This document shows, in pieces, positions 45,601-58,375 of a stretch of DNA of 64,000 bases. The stretch spans positions 1 through 64,000 of the forward strand of contig JAZAQT010000377.1 in assembly GCA_036417435.1 (NCBI GenBank), given 5' to 3'. The notes beneath the pieces are model-generated. The model was not told the DNA's origin. It was given only the letters and a program-made list of their open reading frames with translations, and did not search any database. The position numbers were made by a program, and so were the translations under genes. The DNA comes from Inia geoffrensis. Its lineage: Eukaryota; Chordata; Mammalia; Artiodactyla; Iniidae. Position 1 is the first letter of the stretch; each line of letters opens with the position of its first letter.

Positions 45601-46426
45601 ACACAGGTCCTGAGTTCTGGAGGTGGGAACCAGTATTCTCAGAGTTGTTGTTGGATAACTGTCCCGGACACAGCTATCTGCAGGGTCTGTGGTATCCTTA
45701 ATCTTGTATTGGCATTCTGATGGGCAGGGTCAGGACCCAGCTGAGTCCATGGCTGCTTCTGACCTGCAAGTGAGTGTTCTAGTCACACAGGCTGCTGGGC
45801 TGTGGTATTCCTAGAGCTGGTGTGTGCCGGTTGGTGTATGAGGCTGATCCCACTGCTAGAGCAGGTTTGCTGTTGGGTAAGTCTAAGCTTCATCTAGTCC
45901 CTGTGCAGTAAACACCTGCCAACGGTGAGGCTGATTCCAAGGGCAGAGCAGGCTCACTTGTCAGAGGGGCCAGTGACTCTAGGGCTGGTGTCTGTCCACT
46001 GAGGTGTGGAGGCTGGTCCTGGGGCTTTTGGTGGCTGTGCCCATGTCCAGGGGCAGCTGTGCATTGAGAAGGTCTGAAGGCAGCCTGTTTGCTTGTGGAC
46101 GGGGCTATGACCCTTCTCAGTTAGTTGTTTCGCCTGCAGCAGCCTAGTACTTGTGTCTATGGTTGGTGGAAATGGGTAGGTCTAGGTCCTGAAGCTAAAA
46201 ATATAGAGGGAGGATTCGGAAATTATGCTTGCTGGTACCAGTGGCCACGAGGTAGAAGGAGCTCCCCCAAATGGCTGCTGCCAGTGTCTATGTCCCTGAG
46301 GCTGTGCTGTAGTTGCCCCTTGCCTCTCTGGGAAACTCTCCAAAATCAGGAGGTAGGTGTGACCCAGTATCCTTTCAAATGACACTTTCTGTTCTGATTC
46401 TCGGGTCATGTGGGATAATGTGAGCA

Positions 46427-46473
<47 letters not shown>

Positions 46474-47080
46474 GGTACGCTGGCCTCTCACAATTGTCTT
46501 TCCCGTTGTGGAGCACAGCCTCGGGTCTCGCAGACTCAGCGGCCTTGGCTCACGGGCCGCTGCCCCGTGACATGTGGGATCCTCCTGGACCGGGACACGA
46601 ACCCGTGTCCCCTGCTTCGGCAGGTGGACTGTCAACCACTGCGCTACCCGAGAAGCCCTGTGAGCATCTTTTAAGTCTGGACTCTCTGTTTCCCACAACC
46701 CTCTGGCTCTTTGGAAAATAAGCACTACTGGTCTTCAAAGCCCAACTTTCTAGGAACTATTCTTTCCAGCACACGATCCCTGGGTTTGGGAGCCTGATAT
46801 TCTGTTCATACCCCTTGCTACCTGGGAGCACCTCAGAAATTGTAATTATTCTCCCATTTGGGGGCCACCCACCTGGTGGTATGGGTCTTGACTCTATTGA
46901 GATTTTGCCCTTCCTTCTTGTCTTGCCGAGGTGCCTTCCTTATATCTTTAGCTCTAAAACATCTTTTATGGTAGGTCCCGGCCTTTTTCATCAATTGCTG
47001 TTCTGTAAACAGTTGTGACTTTGGTGTGCCCATGAGAGGCATCAAGCTCTGGGTGTTTGAATGCTACCATCTTGGACAAG
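41738..47080 (-). mobile_element. L1 element (arm 2 copy)
   Basis: Mirror of 8,528-13,880, with the same internal loss of ORF2 and the same nested SINE, so both copies descend from one insertion. Differences are concentrated in A-runs (for example near 44,550 and 42,570). Confidence 0.88.
46433..46658 (-). mobile_element. CHR-type SINE nested in L1 (arm 2)
   Basis: Mirror of 8,950-9,181. Target-site duplication TGTGAGCATCTTTT at 46,419-46,432 and 46,659-46,672. A few substitutions relative to arm 1 (CATGTCACG against CATGCCACG in the same sense). Confidence 0.92.
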
Positions 47081-47919
47081 CTCTCTACTTCATTCTTAAA
47101 TCATATTATCTAATTTTTCTTAGTATCTTATTTGATTAGCGACAGTTTGAAATTTATTATCACTCATGTTTACTTCTCCTGTTTTAATAAATTGAATAGT
47201 GCATTCATTCATTTTGAAATGAAGGTAGTGACCTGTGAATTTCCATACCTCAAAAATCAAGGATAGGACAAAAGCCTTTTCTACTTGTGTTACCCTCAAA
47301 CTCTGCTTCCTACCCCAGCCTGGGGATTAACCTCTTGTACCCATGTTCACCTTCTGTTTTTGGACCGTGAACCTTCACTGCATCTCTATGTGTGTTGACA
47401 AAGTGAACTCCAGTCTTTCCAGTTTTTGTGTTTTGTTTTTTGGATTAGAGAACAGTCCTACTATGAATGTACATTTACTGGTCGCCTGAAGTTCATATAT
47501 AAACCTGTCAAGCACATTACCAGAATTGGAATTGCTTGTATATACACTTTGATAAAGTTTAGAGACAATGGTAAAACAGAAGTAAATTGTATTTCACATC
47601 CCACAATATTCTCACACCATGAAAACCCTTCCCTTTTTAATATATTTGTGTGTAGTTTATCTTTATGCCCATACTATATTTCCCAGAGATGAGTAAGTGT
47701 TATGTTTCTTGCTAGCACATTTACCGTATTGTTCAAAGTCAAGCGTTTAGTGGTTTAACATGATCATATTTCCATGAACTTGCAAATACAAGATCTTCTC
47801 TCACACTGTCTTTTACTCTCTGCTGTTTTATATTGCCCTCCTAATTCTCAGTCCTGGTCTTTCTTTATGTTCTTCATCAACCTGGATAGGTTATACTATT
47901 TTCTCCCTTATTCAAGGCT
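47081..47919. other. Unidentified sequence (arm 2)
   Basis: Mirror of 7,691-8,527; nothing recognised. Confidence 0.5.
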
Positions 47920-49265
47920 AATAGAATAGAACAGAACACCCAGAAATAAACCCGGATACATGGCCAAATGATTTTTGACAAGTTGCCAAGACTTTTCAAA
48001 GTACAAAGGATAGTATTTTCAACAAATGGTGCTGAGAAGTCTTGTTGTCAACATGCAAAAGAAGGAATATGGACCCTCACCTAACATCATATGCAAACAT
48101 TAATGGAAACGTATCAAGAAACTAAATATAAGACCTAATAAAATAAAAAGTCTCAGTAGAAGACACAGGACAAGAGCTTCATGACATTGGATTTGGCAGT
48201 GTTTTCCTCATTATGAAATGAAGGAACAACAGAGGTACAGCTAACAAAAAAATAAACAATTTGCAGTACATAATTAAAAAAAAATGTGTATCAAAGAAAT
48301 GTAAACAGAATAAAATGGCAACCCAGAAGATGGGAGAAAATATTTGAAAGCCACCTATCTGACAAGAGATTTCTATTCAGCATATAGATAGAACTCCTAC
48401 AACTCAACAAAAACCAAACACCCTGATTCAAAAATGGATAAAAGACTTGAATAGATGGTTCTTCAAAAAGATGTACAAATGACTAAGCACTTGAATAGAT
48501 GCTCCATATCACTAAATGCATGTTTATATATTTGTGTGCATGCACACACACACAAGCACACAGACACATACACAAGCAGAAAACAAGTATTGGTGAGGAT
48601 GTGAGGGAGTTGGAAGCATTGTTCTATGTCAGTGGGAATGTAGAATGATACAGCTGCTTTGCAAAAGAGTATGGCAAGTTTTCAGATATTGAAAAATAGA
48701 GTTACTACATGATCCAGGAATTTTACTATGAGGTATACCCAAAGGAATTGAAATCAGGGTCCTAAAGTAATATTTGTACTCCAGTGTTTAGAGCAGTAAT
48801 AATCACAGTAGCTAAAATATGAAAGCAACCTAAGTGTTCATCCACTAGCTCCTGGATAAGCAAAGTGTGGCATACCCATATAATACAATATTGTTCACTG
48901 ATTAGAAGGAAAAGATCTAGGAATATGCTACCACATGGATGAATCTTGAGGAAATTTAGCTACCAAAATGCCATTTTTGTGACTTTTAGTGAGTCATAAC
49001 AATACAACTACTTATTTCAATCATATGGGGTACTTAGTGTAGTCAAAACCATAGAAATTGGGAGGGTAATGATGCTTTTGAGGTGGTTATAGAACAAAAA
49101 GGAAAGTTATGTTTAAAGGATATAGAGTCACAGTTTTAAAATGTAGAAAATAATTAGAAAGATAAATGGTGATGTTCATCCCCCAATAATATGAATGTAT
49201 TTAATATCACTGAACGGTGCACTTTATAATAATTCACATGTTATATTTTATGTTACTTGATCTTA
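47920..49265 (+). mobile_element. Old L1 fragment (arm 2)
   Basis: Mirror of 6,345-7,690, here in L1 sense: ACCCAGAAATAAACCCGG, AAAATGGATAAAAGACTTG, GGCATACCCATATAATAC, CACTGAACGGTGCACTTTAT. Confidence 0.75.
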
Positions 49266-50371
49266 CTAACATACCAAATTGGGAAAGAATGTAATATCAG
49301 GAAAGGGAGTGACCCTGGGATAGAGCAGAGGGTAATCAGAAGGGTGAGACACTGCATATGTTGAAGAAGAAGAGATGAGAGTCTTCATTGGACAGAAGAG
49401 ACTTTATAAAAATGAAAAACTAAATACTCTGAGGGTGTATTAAATAAATATCTGTGGGTGTACTGCTATCTCCCATGGGTTATCTTAAAGAGTCTTTAAT
49501 AAAGTCCATGAGGCTTGCTGAGGCTTTTTTAAAAACTGGAATCCCTAGGAGATAATTAGAGGGTGGTACTTAAGTCTATGTCTAGGTTGACAGATTTCTC
49601 AGGGAAGACGAACCTGAGAACAGTGGAGGTCCAGAGAGTGTAAGTACATGGAAGTTAGAAAAAAAAATAATAAAGGGAATTAGGAAAACTTTGGACTTCA
49701 GAGGTCATGCATTACTGAGTCAGACCTGAGGTTTCTAAGGAGTTATATACAAAGTTGCTCTTTGAATTACTTGTTGATAAAGATAAGTGGAAAAACTAGA
49801 GTCGTTTCCAAGTGTAGGTAAGATATAATGAGAGGATGGAGGTGGAATGTAGCAAGGCCCAGAGAAAAGTGGAAAGGTCATATTCGGCCACGATGGTGGT
49901 AATATCCCACAGAACAGATGGTAGGGCAGACTATGGATTCATCTTTCTTATTTCGCCTCCCAACCTCATCCTTAAAAATTCTTTGGGAATATTTCATTGC
50001 TCTGTGATGCAAGTACAGAATTCGAGTAAGGAGACTACACCCTAAGTGTCCAGCTGTCTGAGCCCTCAGTGAGCTTCAAATGATGGAGAGTTATTGCTTC
50101 TTTATGAGAAGACTTAGTACCTAGTAGTTAAGCTTAAGCTGGAGCTTATGCAATATTGATTCCATTTTATATATACTGCTGGCATGGAGGTTACTCCCCC
50201 TCTTTTCTTGACCATTATGAAATGAATCTATATTTCTCAATATTTGGTTATATCAGATAAATACATTAAGTAAAGGAATCTTATATATTGCTCTCTGCAT
50301 AATTAGCTCTTTCTTCTTTCTCTTTTACCTTTAGTAAATTAGGACAGGGAGAGACCTTGAAATGTTCTGAT
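49266..50371. other. Unidentified AT-rich sequence (arm 2)
   Basis: Mirror of 5,238-6,344; nothing recognised. Confidence 0.5.
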
Positions 50372-52098
50372 CAAAAGTGTCTGCATTTGCTCACTGAACC
50401 TCATCAATCCTCTCAGCCCCAAGTGTCCAGCCTTATGTCTCAACCAGCTGTGGGTGTAGATGTGGGAAATCCAGGTTTCATCACAAGCCCTGAATGAATT
50501 ATTTAAGAATTTCTCTCTATTTCACTGTCTTTGTGTTTTGTTTCTGAAATTTATTTTTATAATGGGGTTTAGCTGATTTTCACTGCTGTGTTTATGCCGC
50601 TCTACTCACACTTGATTGTCTTACGGAGACACATAACTACATAGGTTTTAAGGTTCTTACTATTCAGGTATATTCATTTGCGTTGAGTACGGGGTGCTGA
50701 GTCCATTTCGTTGAGCAAGGAGTAGGCCTTGTCTATTACATATATTTGGCTTATGGAACGGTATCTGTGCTAATTTCAACCTCTGGTTTTATGCAGCACC
50801 CCAACTCAACTTTCCCCTTAAGCAAACATATGTGTGTTTTCTAAATGTGAGACTCTGTTTTGTAACTCAGTTCATGTGTAGCCAAGTTTACATTCCCGCT
50901 ATTAGTGATATCTTATGATAAGTTTCTTTTTCTGTGTGATTTACTTAACTTAGAATCATCATTCCTAAATCCACTGATTACGCTGCTACAGGCCTGATGA
51001 CATTGATTTCATTCCTGAGATATATTCCATTGTACGTAAGTGCCAAAACTTCCTTATCCATTTTTCTCTTTCTGGGATATTTAAGTGGTACCGTAGTCGA
51101 GGTTCTTGTAAATAGAGGAGCCCCAAAATTTGGGGTGGCTGTGTCTTTTTCATTTTAATTTTCCTAAGCTATAGGATCATAAGTGGAAATGCTCTAGGCT
51201 CTGTAGCTTTGTTTTTTAGATGTTTCAGGAAACACCATACACTTCTCCAGAATGGGTGTTGGCAATTTACATCCCGCCCATCAGCATAACAAGGCCCCCT
51301 GTTCTCCGAGGCCTCTCCTACATTTCTGATTTTAACATTTTGTTCAGATGTCTCTTTTCACCAGTGGGAAGAGAGACTCCATTGTAGTGGAGATTTACAT
51401 TGCCCGCTGGCTCCGTTGGCCAAAAAGGGCGTATGCGTATTTTCCTGAATATATTCAGGAAAAAAACGCATACGCCCTTTCTGGCCAAGAGCATCATTGT
51501 GGACGTTCCGCCTCTTTTCCTATGCTTTAAATGCAATTCCAGTCTACCTCCTGAAATCTGATACCTGCATTTGCGCCTCGCCTTCAAGTCGTCTTCGCAG
51601 CCTTACTTCAATATATTTTTGGACGATAGTTGTCCTTTATAACTCTGCAAGTTTGTGAAATGGAGTGCCCCTGAGCTCCTTTTTGCAACTCACTTTCTTG
51701 TGAGCTGGCCGGACACCCGCGGGATGGCTTCAGGCACTGTGCTTGTTCCAGCAGGGCACGCTGAAGCTTTGCTTAATTCTTCTTCCTGCTGGGAAATTAA
51801 GAGTTAAAGGTGCCCCTCCAAACACCTACGGCTAGTCTCCCATCGTTTCTCCCTATTCCTGTTCATTCTGTGCCGAAATTACAAACTCTGCCCAACAGGA
51901 GGTCATGGGCACTGACTCTCCAAGTGGGCAGATTGTTAAAGCGTCTGGAATGGCACTCCGAGGACCAGGGGGCGAAAATTGAGATGCGTTTAAGAAACGT
52001 TGCCCGATCACGCGGTGGAGCATCCTCTCGGTTTCCCATGCATGTTTTACCTGAAGGAAGAATCCCTTCAAACTGGAGACTTGGGGCCCTTTGAGTGG
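50372..52098 (-). repeat. 1.75 kb tandem unit 3 (arm 2)
   Basis: Mirror of 3,511-5,237. Contains the 73 bp hairpin at 51,416-51,488. A few substitutions distinguish it from arm 1 around 51,960-52,075. Confidence 0.88.
51416..51488. mobile_element. 73 bp hairpin MITE (arm 2 U3)
   Basis: Same as 4,121-4,193, with identical mismatches. Confidence 0.78.
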
Positions 52099-53852
52099 CT
52101 AGCATGCAGTATTATGTCAAGGCGTCCGCGTTTGCTCACCGAACCCCATCAATCCTCTCAGCCCCAAGTGTCCAGCCTTATGTCTCACGCAGCTGTGGGT
52201 TCAGATGTGGGAAATCCAGGTTTCCTCATAAGCCCTGAACGAATTATTTAAGAAATTCTCTCTATTTCACCATCTTTGTGTTTTGTGCGGGAAATTTATT
52301 TTTATACTGGGGTTTAGCGGATTTTCACTGCTGGGTTTATGCCGCTTTACACACACTTGATTCTCTTACGGAGATATATCTGTACATACCTTTTAAGATT
52401 CTGACTGCTCAGGTATATTCCTGTGCGTTGAATACGGGGTGCTGACTCCATTTCTTTGAGCAACGAATAATTTCTGTCTATTATATATTTGGCTTATGGA
52501 ATGGTATCTTTGCTCATTTCAATCTCTGTTCGTATGCAGCACACCATCTCACCTTTCCCGTGAAGCACGCCTATGCTTGTTGTCTAAATGTGAGACTCTT
52601 CTGTTTTGGAATCCAGTTCGTGTGTAGCCAAGTTTACCTTCTCTTTGTTAGTGATATCTTACGATCTCCTAAGTTTCTTTCTCTGTGCGATTTATTTCAC
52701 TTAGAATCACCGTTCCTCAATCCACTCATTATGCTGCTACGGGCCTGATGACATTGATTTCATTCCTGAGTGACACTCCATTGTAAGTCAGTACCACAGC
52801 TTCCTTATCCATTTTTCTCTTTCTGGGATATTTAAGTGGTACGGTAGTCGAGGTTGTTGTAAACAGAGCAGCCCCAGAGGTTGGGGTGGCTGTACTTTTT
52901 TCCTTGTAATTTCCCTAAGCTCTAGAACCATACGTGGAAGGGCCCTAGGCTCTGTAGGTTGGTTTTCTCGATGTTTCAGGAAACACCCTTCAACTCTCCA
53001 GAGTGGCTGTTGGCAATTTACATCCCGCCCGTCAGCCTAACAAGGCTCTCTGATCTCCATGGCCTCTCCTGTCTCTCTGGATTTTACACTTTTTTCGGAC
53101 GGCCCATTTGAGTGGTGGGAAGTGTGACTTCATTGTAGTGCGGATTTCCATTGCAGGCTGGCTCGGTTGGCCAAAAAGGGCGTATGCGTTTTTTCCTGAA
53201 AATATTCAGGAAAAAACGCATACGCCCTTTTTGGCCAAGTGCATGATTGTCGACGTTCCGCCTCTTTTCCTATGCTTTAAATGTAATTCCAATCTACCTC
53301 CTGAAATCTGATTCCTGCAATTGCGCCTCGCCTTCAAGTCGTCTTCGCAGCCTTGCTTCAATATACTTTTGGGCGATAGTTGTCCTTTTTAACTCTGCAG
53401 GTTTGTGAAATGCAGTGCCCCTGAGCTCCTTTTTTCAACTCGCTTTCTTGAGAGCTGGCCGGACACCCGCGGGATGGCTTCAGGCACTGTGCTTTTTCCA
53501 GCAGGGAACGCTGAGGCTTTGCTTAATTCTTCTTCCTGTTGGGAAATGAAGAGTTAAATGTGCCCCTCCAAACACCTGCGGCTAGTCTCCCATTGTTTCT
53601 CCCTATTTCTGTTCATCCTGTGCCGAAATTGCAAACTCTGCCCAACAGGAGGTCATGGGCACTGACTCTCCAAGTGGGGAGATTGTTAATAAAGCGTCTG
53701 GAATGGCAAATCCGAGCACCAGGGGATGAAAACTGAGATGCGTTTTAGAAACGTTGCCCGATCACGCGGTGGACCATCGCCTCGGTTTCCCATGCATGTT
53801 TTACCTGAAGCAAGAATCCCTTCAACCAGGAGAGTTGGGGCCCTTTGAGTGG
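52099..53852 (-). repeat. 1.75 kb tandem unit 2 (arm 2)
   Basis: Mirror of 1,756-3,510 with the hairpin at 53,167-53,238. The unit end CTTTGAGTGG is at 53,852. Confidence 0.9.
53167..53238. mobile_element. 72 bp hairpin MITE (arm 2 U2)
   Basis: Same as 2,370-2,441, with the same single mismatch at the dyad. Confidence 0.8.
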
Positions 53853-55608
53853 CTAGCATGCAGTATTATGTCAAAGGGTCCGAATTTTCTCAACGAACCC
53901 CATCAATCCTCTCAGCCCCAAGTGTCCAGCCTTATGTCTCACCCACCTGTGCGTGCAGAAGTGGGAAATCCAGGTTTCCTCCCAAGCCCTTAAGAAATTA
54001 TTTAAGAAAATCTCTCTATTTCACCATCTTTGTGTTTTGTATGGGAAATTTATTTTTATAATGGGGTTTAGTGGATTCTCACTGCTGGGTTTATGCCGCT
54101 CTACACACACTTGATTCTCTTACGGAGATATAACTGTACATACCTTTTAATACTCTGACTAGTGAGGTATATTCCTGTGCGTTGAATACGGGGTGCTGAG
54201 TCCATTTTCTTGAGCAAGGAATAGGTTCTGTCTAGTATATATTTGGCTTATGGAATGGTATCTGTGCTCGTTTCAATCTCTGGTTGTATGCAGCACCCCA
54301 TCTCACCTTTCCCGTGAAGCACGCTTATGCTTGTTGTCTAAATGTGAGACTCTGTTCTGTTTTGGAATCCAGTTCGTGTCTAGCCAAGTTTACCTTCTCT
54401 GTGTTAGTGATATCTTAGGATATCCTAAGTTTCTTTCTCTGTTCGATTTATTTCACTTAGAATCACCGTTCCTCAATCCACTCATTATGCTGCTACGGGC
54501 CTGATGACATTGATTTCATTCCTGAGTGACACTCCATAGTAAGTAAGTACCACAGCTTCCTTATCCATTTTTCTCTTTCTGAGCTATTTAAGTGGTACCG
54601 TAGTCGAGGTTGTTGTAAACAGAGCAGCCCCAGAGGTTGGGGTGGCTGTACCTTTTTCCTTGTAATTTCCCTAAGCTCTAGGACCATACGTGGAAGGGCC
54701 CTAGGCTCTGTAGTTTGGTTTTCTCGATATTTTAGGAAACCCCCTTCAATTCTCCAGAGTGGCTGTTGGCAATTTACATCCCGCCCGTCAGCCTAACAAG
54801 GCTCCCTGATCTCCATGGCCTCTCCTGCCTTTCTGATTTTTACACATTTTTCAGATGTCTCTTTGGTCGGGTGGGAAGTGAGACTTCAGTGTAGTGCAGA
54901 TTTCCATTGCAGGCTGGCTCGGTTGGCCAAAAAGGGCGTATGCGTTTTTTCCTGAATATATTCAGGAAAAAAAGCATACGCCCTTTTTGGCCAAGTGCAT
55001 CATTGTCGACGTTCCGCCTCTTTTCCTATGCTTTAAATGTAATTCCAATCTACCTCCTGAAATCTGATTCCTGCAATTGCGCCTCGCCTTCAAGTCGTCT
55101 TCGCAGCCTTACTTCAATATATTTTTGGAAGATAGTTGTCCTTTTTAACTCTGCAGGTTTGTGAAATGCAGTGCCCCTGAGCTCCTTTTTTCAACTCGCT
55201 TTCTTGTGAGCTGGCCGGAAACCCGCGGGATGGCTTTTGGCACTGTGCTTGTTCCAGCAGGGCACGCTGAGGCTTTGCTTAATTCTTCTTCCTGTTTGGA
55301 AATGAAGAGTTAAATGTGCCCTTCCAAACACCTGCGGCTACTCTCCCATTGTTTCTCCCTATTCCTGTTCATCCTGTGCCGAAATTGCAAACTCTGCCCA
55401 ACAGGAGGTCATGGGCTCTGACTCTCCAAGTAGGGAGATTGTTAATAAAGCGTCTGGACTGGCGAATCCGAGCACCAGGGGACGAAAGCTGAGATGCGTT
55501 TTAGAAACGTTGCCCGATCACTCGGTCGACCATCGCCTCGGTTTCCCATGCATGTTTTACCTGAAGCAAGAATCCCTTCAACCTGGAGAGTTGGGGCCAT
55601 TTGAGTGG
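53853..55608 (-). repeat. 1.75 kb tandem unit 1 (arm 2)
   Basis: Mirror of 1-1,755 with the hairpin at 54,923-54,994. From about 55,375 to 55,608 it differs from arm 1 noticeably more than elsewhere. Confidence 0.9.
54923..54994. mobile_element. 72 bp hairpin MITE (arm 2 U1)
   Basis: Counterpart of 614-685 with one stem change (AAAGCATACG instead of AACGCATACG on the right side), so the perfect palindrome exists only in arm 1. Confidence 0.8.
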
Positions 55609-56026
55609 CTAGCATGCAGTATTATGTCAAAGGGTCCGCATTCGCTCACCGAACCCCATCAATCCTCTCAGCTCCAAGTGCCCAGCTTTATGTCTCACTC
55701 AGTTTTGGGTGTAGATGTGGTCAATCCAGGTTGAATCACAGCCTCTGAATGAATTTTGTAAGAATTTCTCTTTCTTTCGCTGCCTGTGTGTTTTGTTTTT
55801 GAAATTTATTTTTATAATGGGGTTTAGCTGATTTTCACTGCTGTGTATTTGCTGCTCTACACACCCTTGTTTCCCTATGGAGATATATCAATGCATAGAT
55901 TTTAAGATACTTCCTTGTCAGGTATATTCTTCTGCGTTGAATAGGGGGTGTTCATTGCAGTTCGTTTTGCAAGGAGTAGGACTTGTCTATTACATATTTA
56001 GCTTATGGAATAATATCTGTGGTAAT
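55609..56026 (-). repeat. Partial fourth 1.75 kb unit (U0)
   Basis: Continues the array past the position that mirrors base 1. It is more diverged than U1-U2 and stops at TATCTGTGGTAAT, where similarity passes directly into the body of a CHR SINE belonging to the third A-block. Confidence 0.85.
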
Positions 56027-56200
56027 GCGCTTGTTGTGGTGCACCGACTCTAGGTGCACCGGCTTCTTTAGTTGTGGCCTGCAGGCTCAGTAGTTGTGGT
56101 GCATGGTCATAGCTGCTCCACCGTATGTGGGATCTTCCCTGACCATGTCCTCCAGTGTTGGCAGGTGAATTCTTAACCACTGCATCACCAGGGAAGTCCC
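56027..56200 (-). mobile_element. CHR-type SINE broken at the tandem-array junction
   Basis: Same insertion as 21,797-21,971 and 33,640-33,814 (both followed by AGAATCRCAGTCTCCC). Here it extends about 30 bases further into its body before the break with U0. Confidence 0.88.
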
Positions 56201-56376
56201 AGAATCACAGTCTCCCTTTTAATATATCTTAAGCCCAAAGAATCCATGAAAAATTGTTACAGAAAATAAAACAATAAAATATTGTAAGGAGTATAACAGA
56301 AGCATGTAGTACACAGTTCATATAGACACATCCCAAGCAGTTACAAAGTATATCAAAAGGGAGGCTGGAATTTTAT

Positions 56377-56634
56377 TTTACTTTTTATTATATCTTAGCA
56401 TCTAAAATATAATTTTAGTATAATTGCTAAATTTTAGCAATTATAATTGCTTTACAATGTATAATTGCTTTACAATGATGTGATTTTCTGCTTTATAACG
56501 AAGGGAATCAGTTATACATATGTATATGTTCCCATATTTCTTCCCTCTTGCACTCCCTCTCTCTCACCCTCCCTATCCCACCCCTCAAGGTGGTCACAAA
56601 GCACCAAGCTGCTCTCCCTGTGCTATGAGGCTGA
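56377..56634 (-). mobile_element. Short L1 3' end inserted only in the third copy
   Basis: Minus-strand L1 tail: T-rich left end, TTGCTTTACAATG, GAATCAGTTATACATATG, AAGGTGGTCACAAAGCACC, CTCCCTGTGCTATGAGGC. It is flanked by a near-perfect duplication GGGAGGCTGSAATTTTA at about 56,359-56,375 and 56,635-56,651. Arms 1 and 2 have the empty site (near 33,974), so it entered after this copy separated from the arms. Confidence 0.85.
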
Positions 56635-56813
56635 GGGAGGCTGCAATTTTAAAAGAATAAGATAAATTATACACACAAACTCCCAATATTTCCTGAAACA
56701 TTGCAATCTGAAACCCCATTGTAGGAAGCAGAAGATTCCAGGAGACATTCTACAAATGAAGAACTCGAAACGCTGTGGTTGGATAAGGAATTCTGGAAGG
56801 AAGGGATCCTCAC

Positions 56814-56940
56814 CCAAGGAGAGCAGGTTCCTGTACTCCTCTAACATCACATCCCTGTAAGATTCCTACTGTTCTTGGTCCAGGCATTCTCACTCTTCTT
56901 GAGAGACATCTATGGTCATATCCTGGAATGTCAGCAGTCC
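56814..56940 (-). pseudogene. KRAB-A exon of the third copy, different lesions
   Basis: Exactly 127 nt, the canonical KRAB-A exon length, with acceptor and donor (TTGG/GTGAGG) both intact. Translation gives GLLTFQDMTIDVSQEE, then a stop in place of Trp, then ECLDQEQ, a second stop, and ESYRDVMLEEYRNLLSL. It lacks the frameshift and donor loss of the arm copies but has its own two nonsense changes. It could still be spliced but not translated through. No zinc-finger exon follows: the tandem array begins about 790 bp downstream. Confidence 0.87.
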
Positions 56941-57639
56941 CTGAAATTAATTAAAAGTACACATGCCATGTGGTCACGGGAAGAGTTCATAATGTGACTC
57001 AAGAAGAAAACAACAAGTTAAGAGAACTTGTTTTAATTTAGAGGAGTGTCTTGAATTATCCAGTAATAAATATATTTATTTATTTATATATTTACAAAGT
57101 AACTTTATCTACCTTATTTCTAACTACAAGAAAACAGTGTGGCATGTGATCCACAAAATCAGTATAGAGACTATACGTATCTGGAAAAGAAATGATAAAA
57201 TGATTGTTTCAACACAGGCATATGCATTTTTGAGTGTTTTATTTATATCAAACTGGATAAAATATGTGTATTTCTCAGACAGAAAAGATACATCGAGGTA
57301 GGAATGTATCTTTCAGCTATTCATGGGTACACAAGTACACTGGGGAGATTGTAAAAGTTCTGATTGTGATTCAGTAGGCCCGGTGGGCCTGAATTCTATT
57401 CTTTTAACAAGCTCACTTTTAAATAGTGATGCTACAGTCTATGATTCATTAACCACAATTGGGAATAGCAGAGACATAAGAAGGAAAGGTAAAAATACAT
57501 AGTTAACTTTGAACTTAAAGTGTTTTATGGATTTTACACGTTTAATAGGATAGTAAGCACAGCAGCAACAATCATTTGTGAATACTTACTAGAAACCGTG
57601 TATCTTTCTAACATTTTTGTGTAGGATTCCAGGATAAAG

Positions 57640-58240
57640 GCCTGGGCTGCGGCCACCGTGGGCTGGTATTCCATGCCTGGCCGGCCCTCCAGGACCCCGT
57701 TTGGGGCCCTATGCTCCTGACGGCTCAAACTCCCCGTGCCCCCCTCCCTCCCGGAAGGCTTCGGGGAAGAGCAGTCCCACCCCCTAAGCTCAGAACGGAG
57801 ACCGGTTTCGGCAGAGCTGAAGTCCCGCAGCTCGGGGTCTCTTCCGTCCGCCGTCACGGAACTGGCCCGGAGCCCGAGGGGCGGGCGGCCGCACTGAGGC
57901 TGCCGGCACTGGAGGGGTCCCGGCGGCCGAAGCTGCGACAGTCGTGCGGACGGCGGGCCGGTAATTGGGCGCCGACGCTCCGCCTGGTCCGGTGCCCAGG
58001 CGGCAGCGCAAGACCAGCTTCTGAGAGGCAGGAGTTCGCTGTCACCCGCGGCTGATGTGCAGAAAGAGCAGCCCCCAGCCTCTGGTCCTGGGGAACTTCG
58101 GTCCCTCCTCTCGCCCCTGTCCTTGGCCTGGCTCGAAGGGCCTGGGGGGCGTGGGGAGGGGGGTCGGCCTGAGCGACCTGAGGGAAAACGGGGCAAGGGA
58201 GGCGCAGGGTCCGTAAATATCCCCTACTCCCGACTGTGGT
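57640..58240 (-). promoter_or_regulatory. CpG-rich promoter-like segment (third copy)
   Basis: Counterpart of the arm CpG segments, still CpG-dense though diverged. The long G run beside the GC boxes in the arms is only a short C-rich stretch here (57,738-57,752). Confidence 0.6.
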
Positions 58241-58328
58241 GAAAGCGGCTGAAAACTCCTCACGAGGCTCGCAGGCCCCTTATTCAGCAGAGTCCCTCTG
58301 CGCCCCTTCTTCCCTGAGCTAAAGTACC

Positions 58329-58375
58329 GGGGGGGGGGTGGGGGTGGGAGGTGGGGGGAGGGGACAGGGCAGGGG
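58329..58375. repeat. G-rich run with quadruplex potential
   Basis: More than four G-tracts of five or more bases in about 45 bases, on the plus strand. The arms have shorter versions (C-rich at about 19,873-19,887, G-rich at 35,734-35,757). Confidence 0.7.

Larger units (their letters stand above)
32399..55608. repeat. Palindrome arm 2
   Basis: Reverse complement of arm 1. It runs through partial NUMT, KRAB/CpG A-block, L1 and 1.75 kb tandem units in mirrored order. Differences from arm 1 in the core are mostly run lengths, for example C14 at 35,126 against G15 at 20,477 and a longer TA run at 34,400, plus rare substitutions such as one in the SINE at 46,570. Beyond 55,608 the sequence continues into a partial fourth unit and a third A-block; the matching part of arm 1 lies outside the window. 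Confidence 0.95.
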
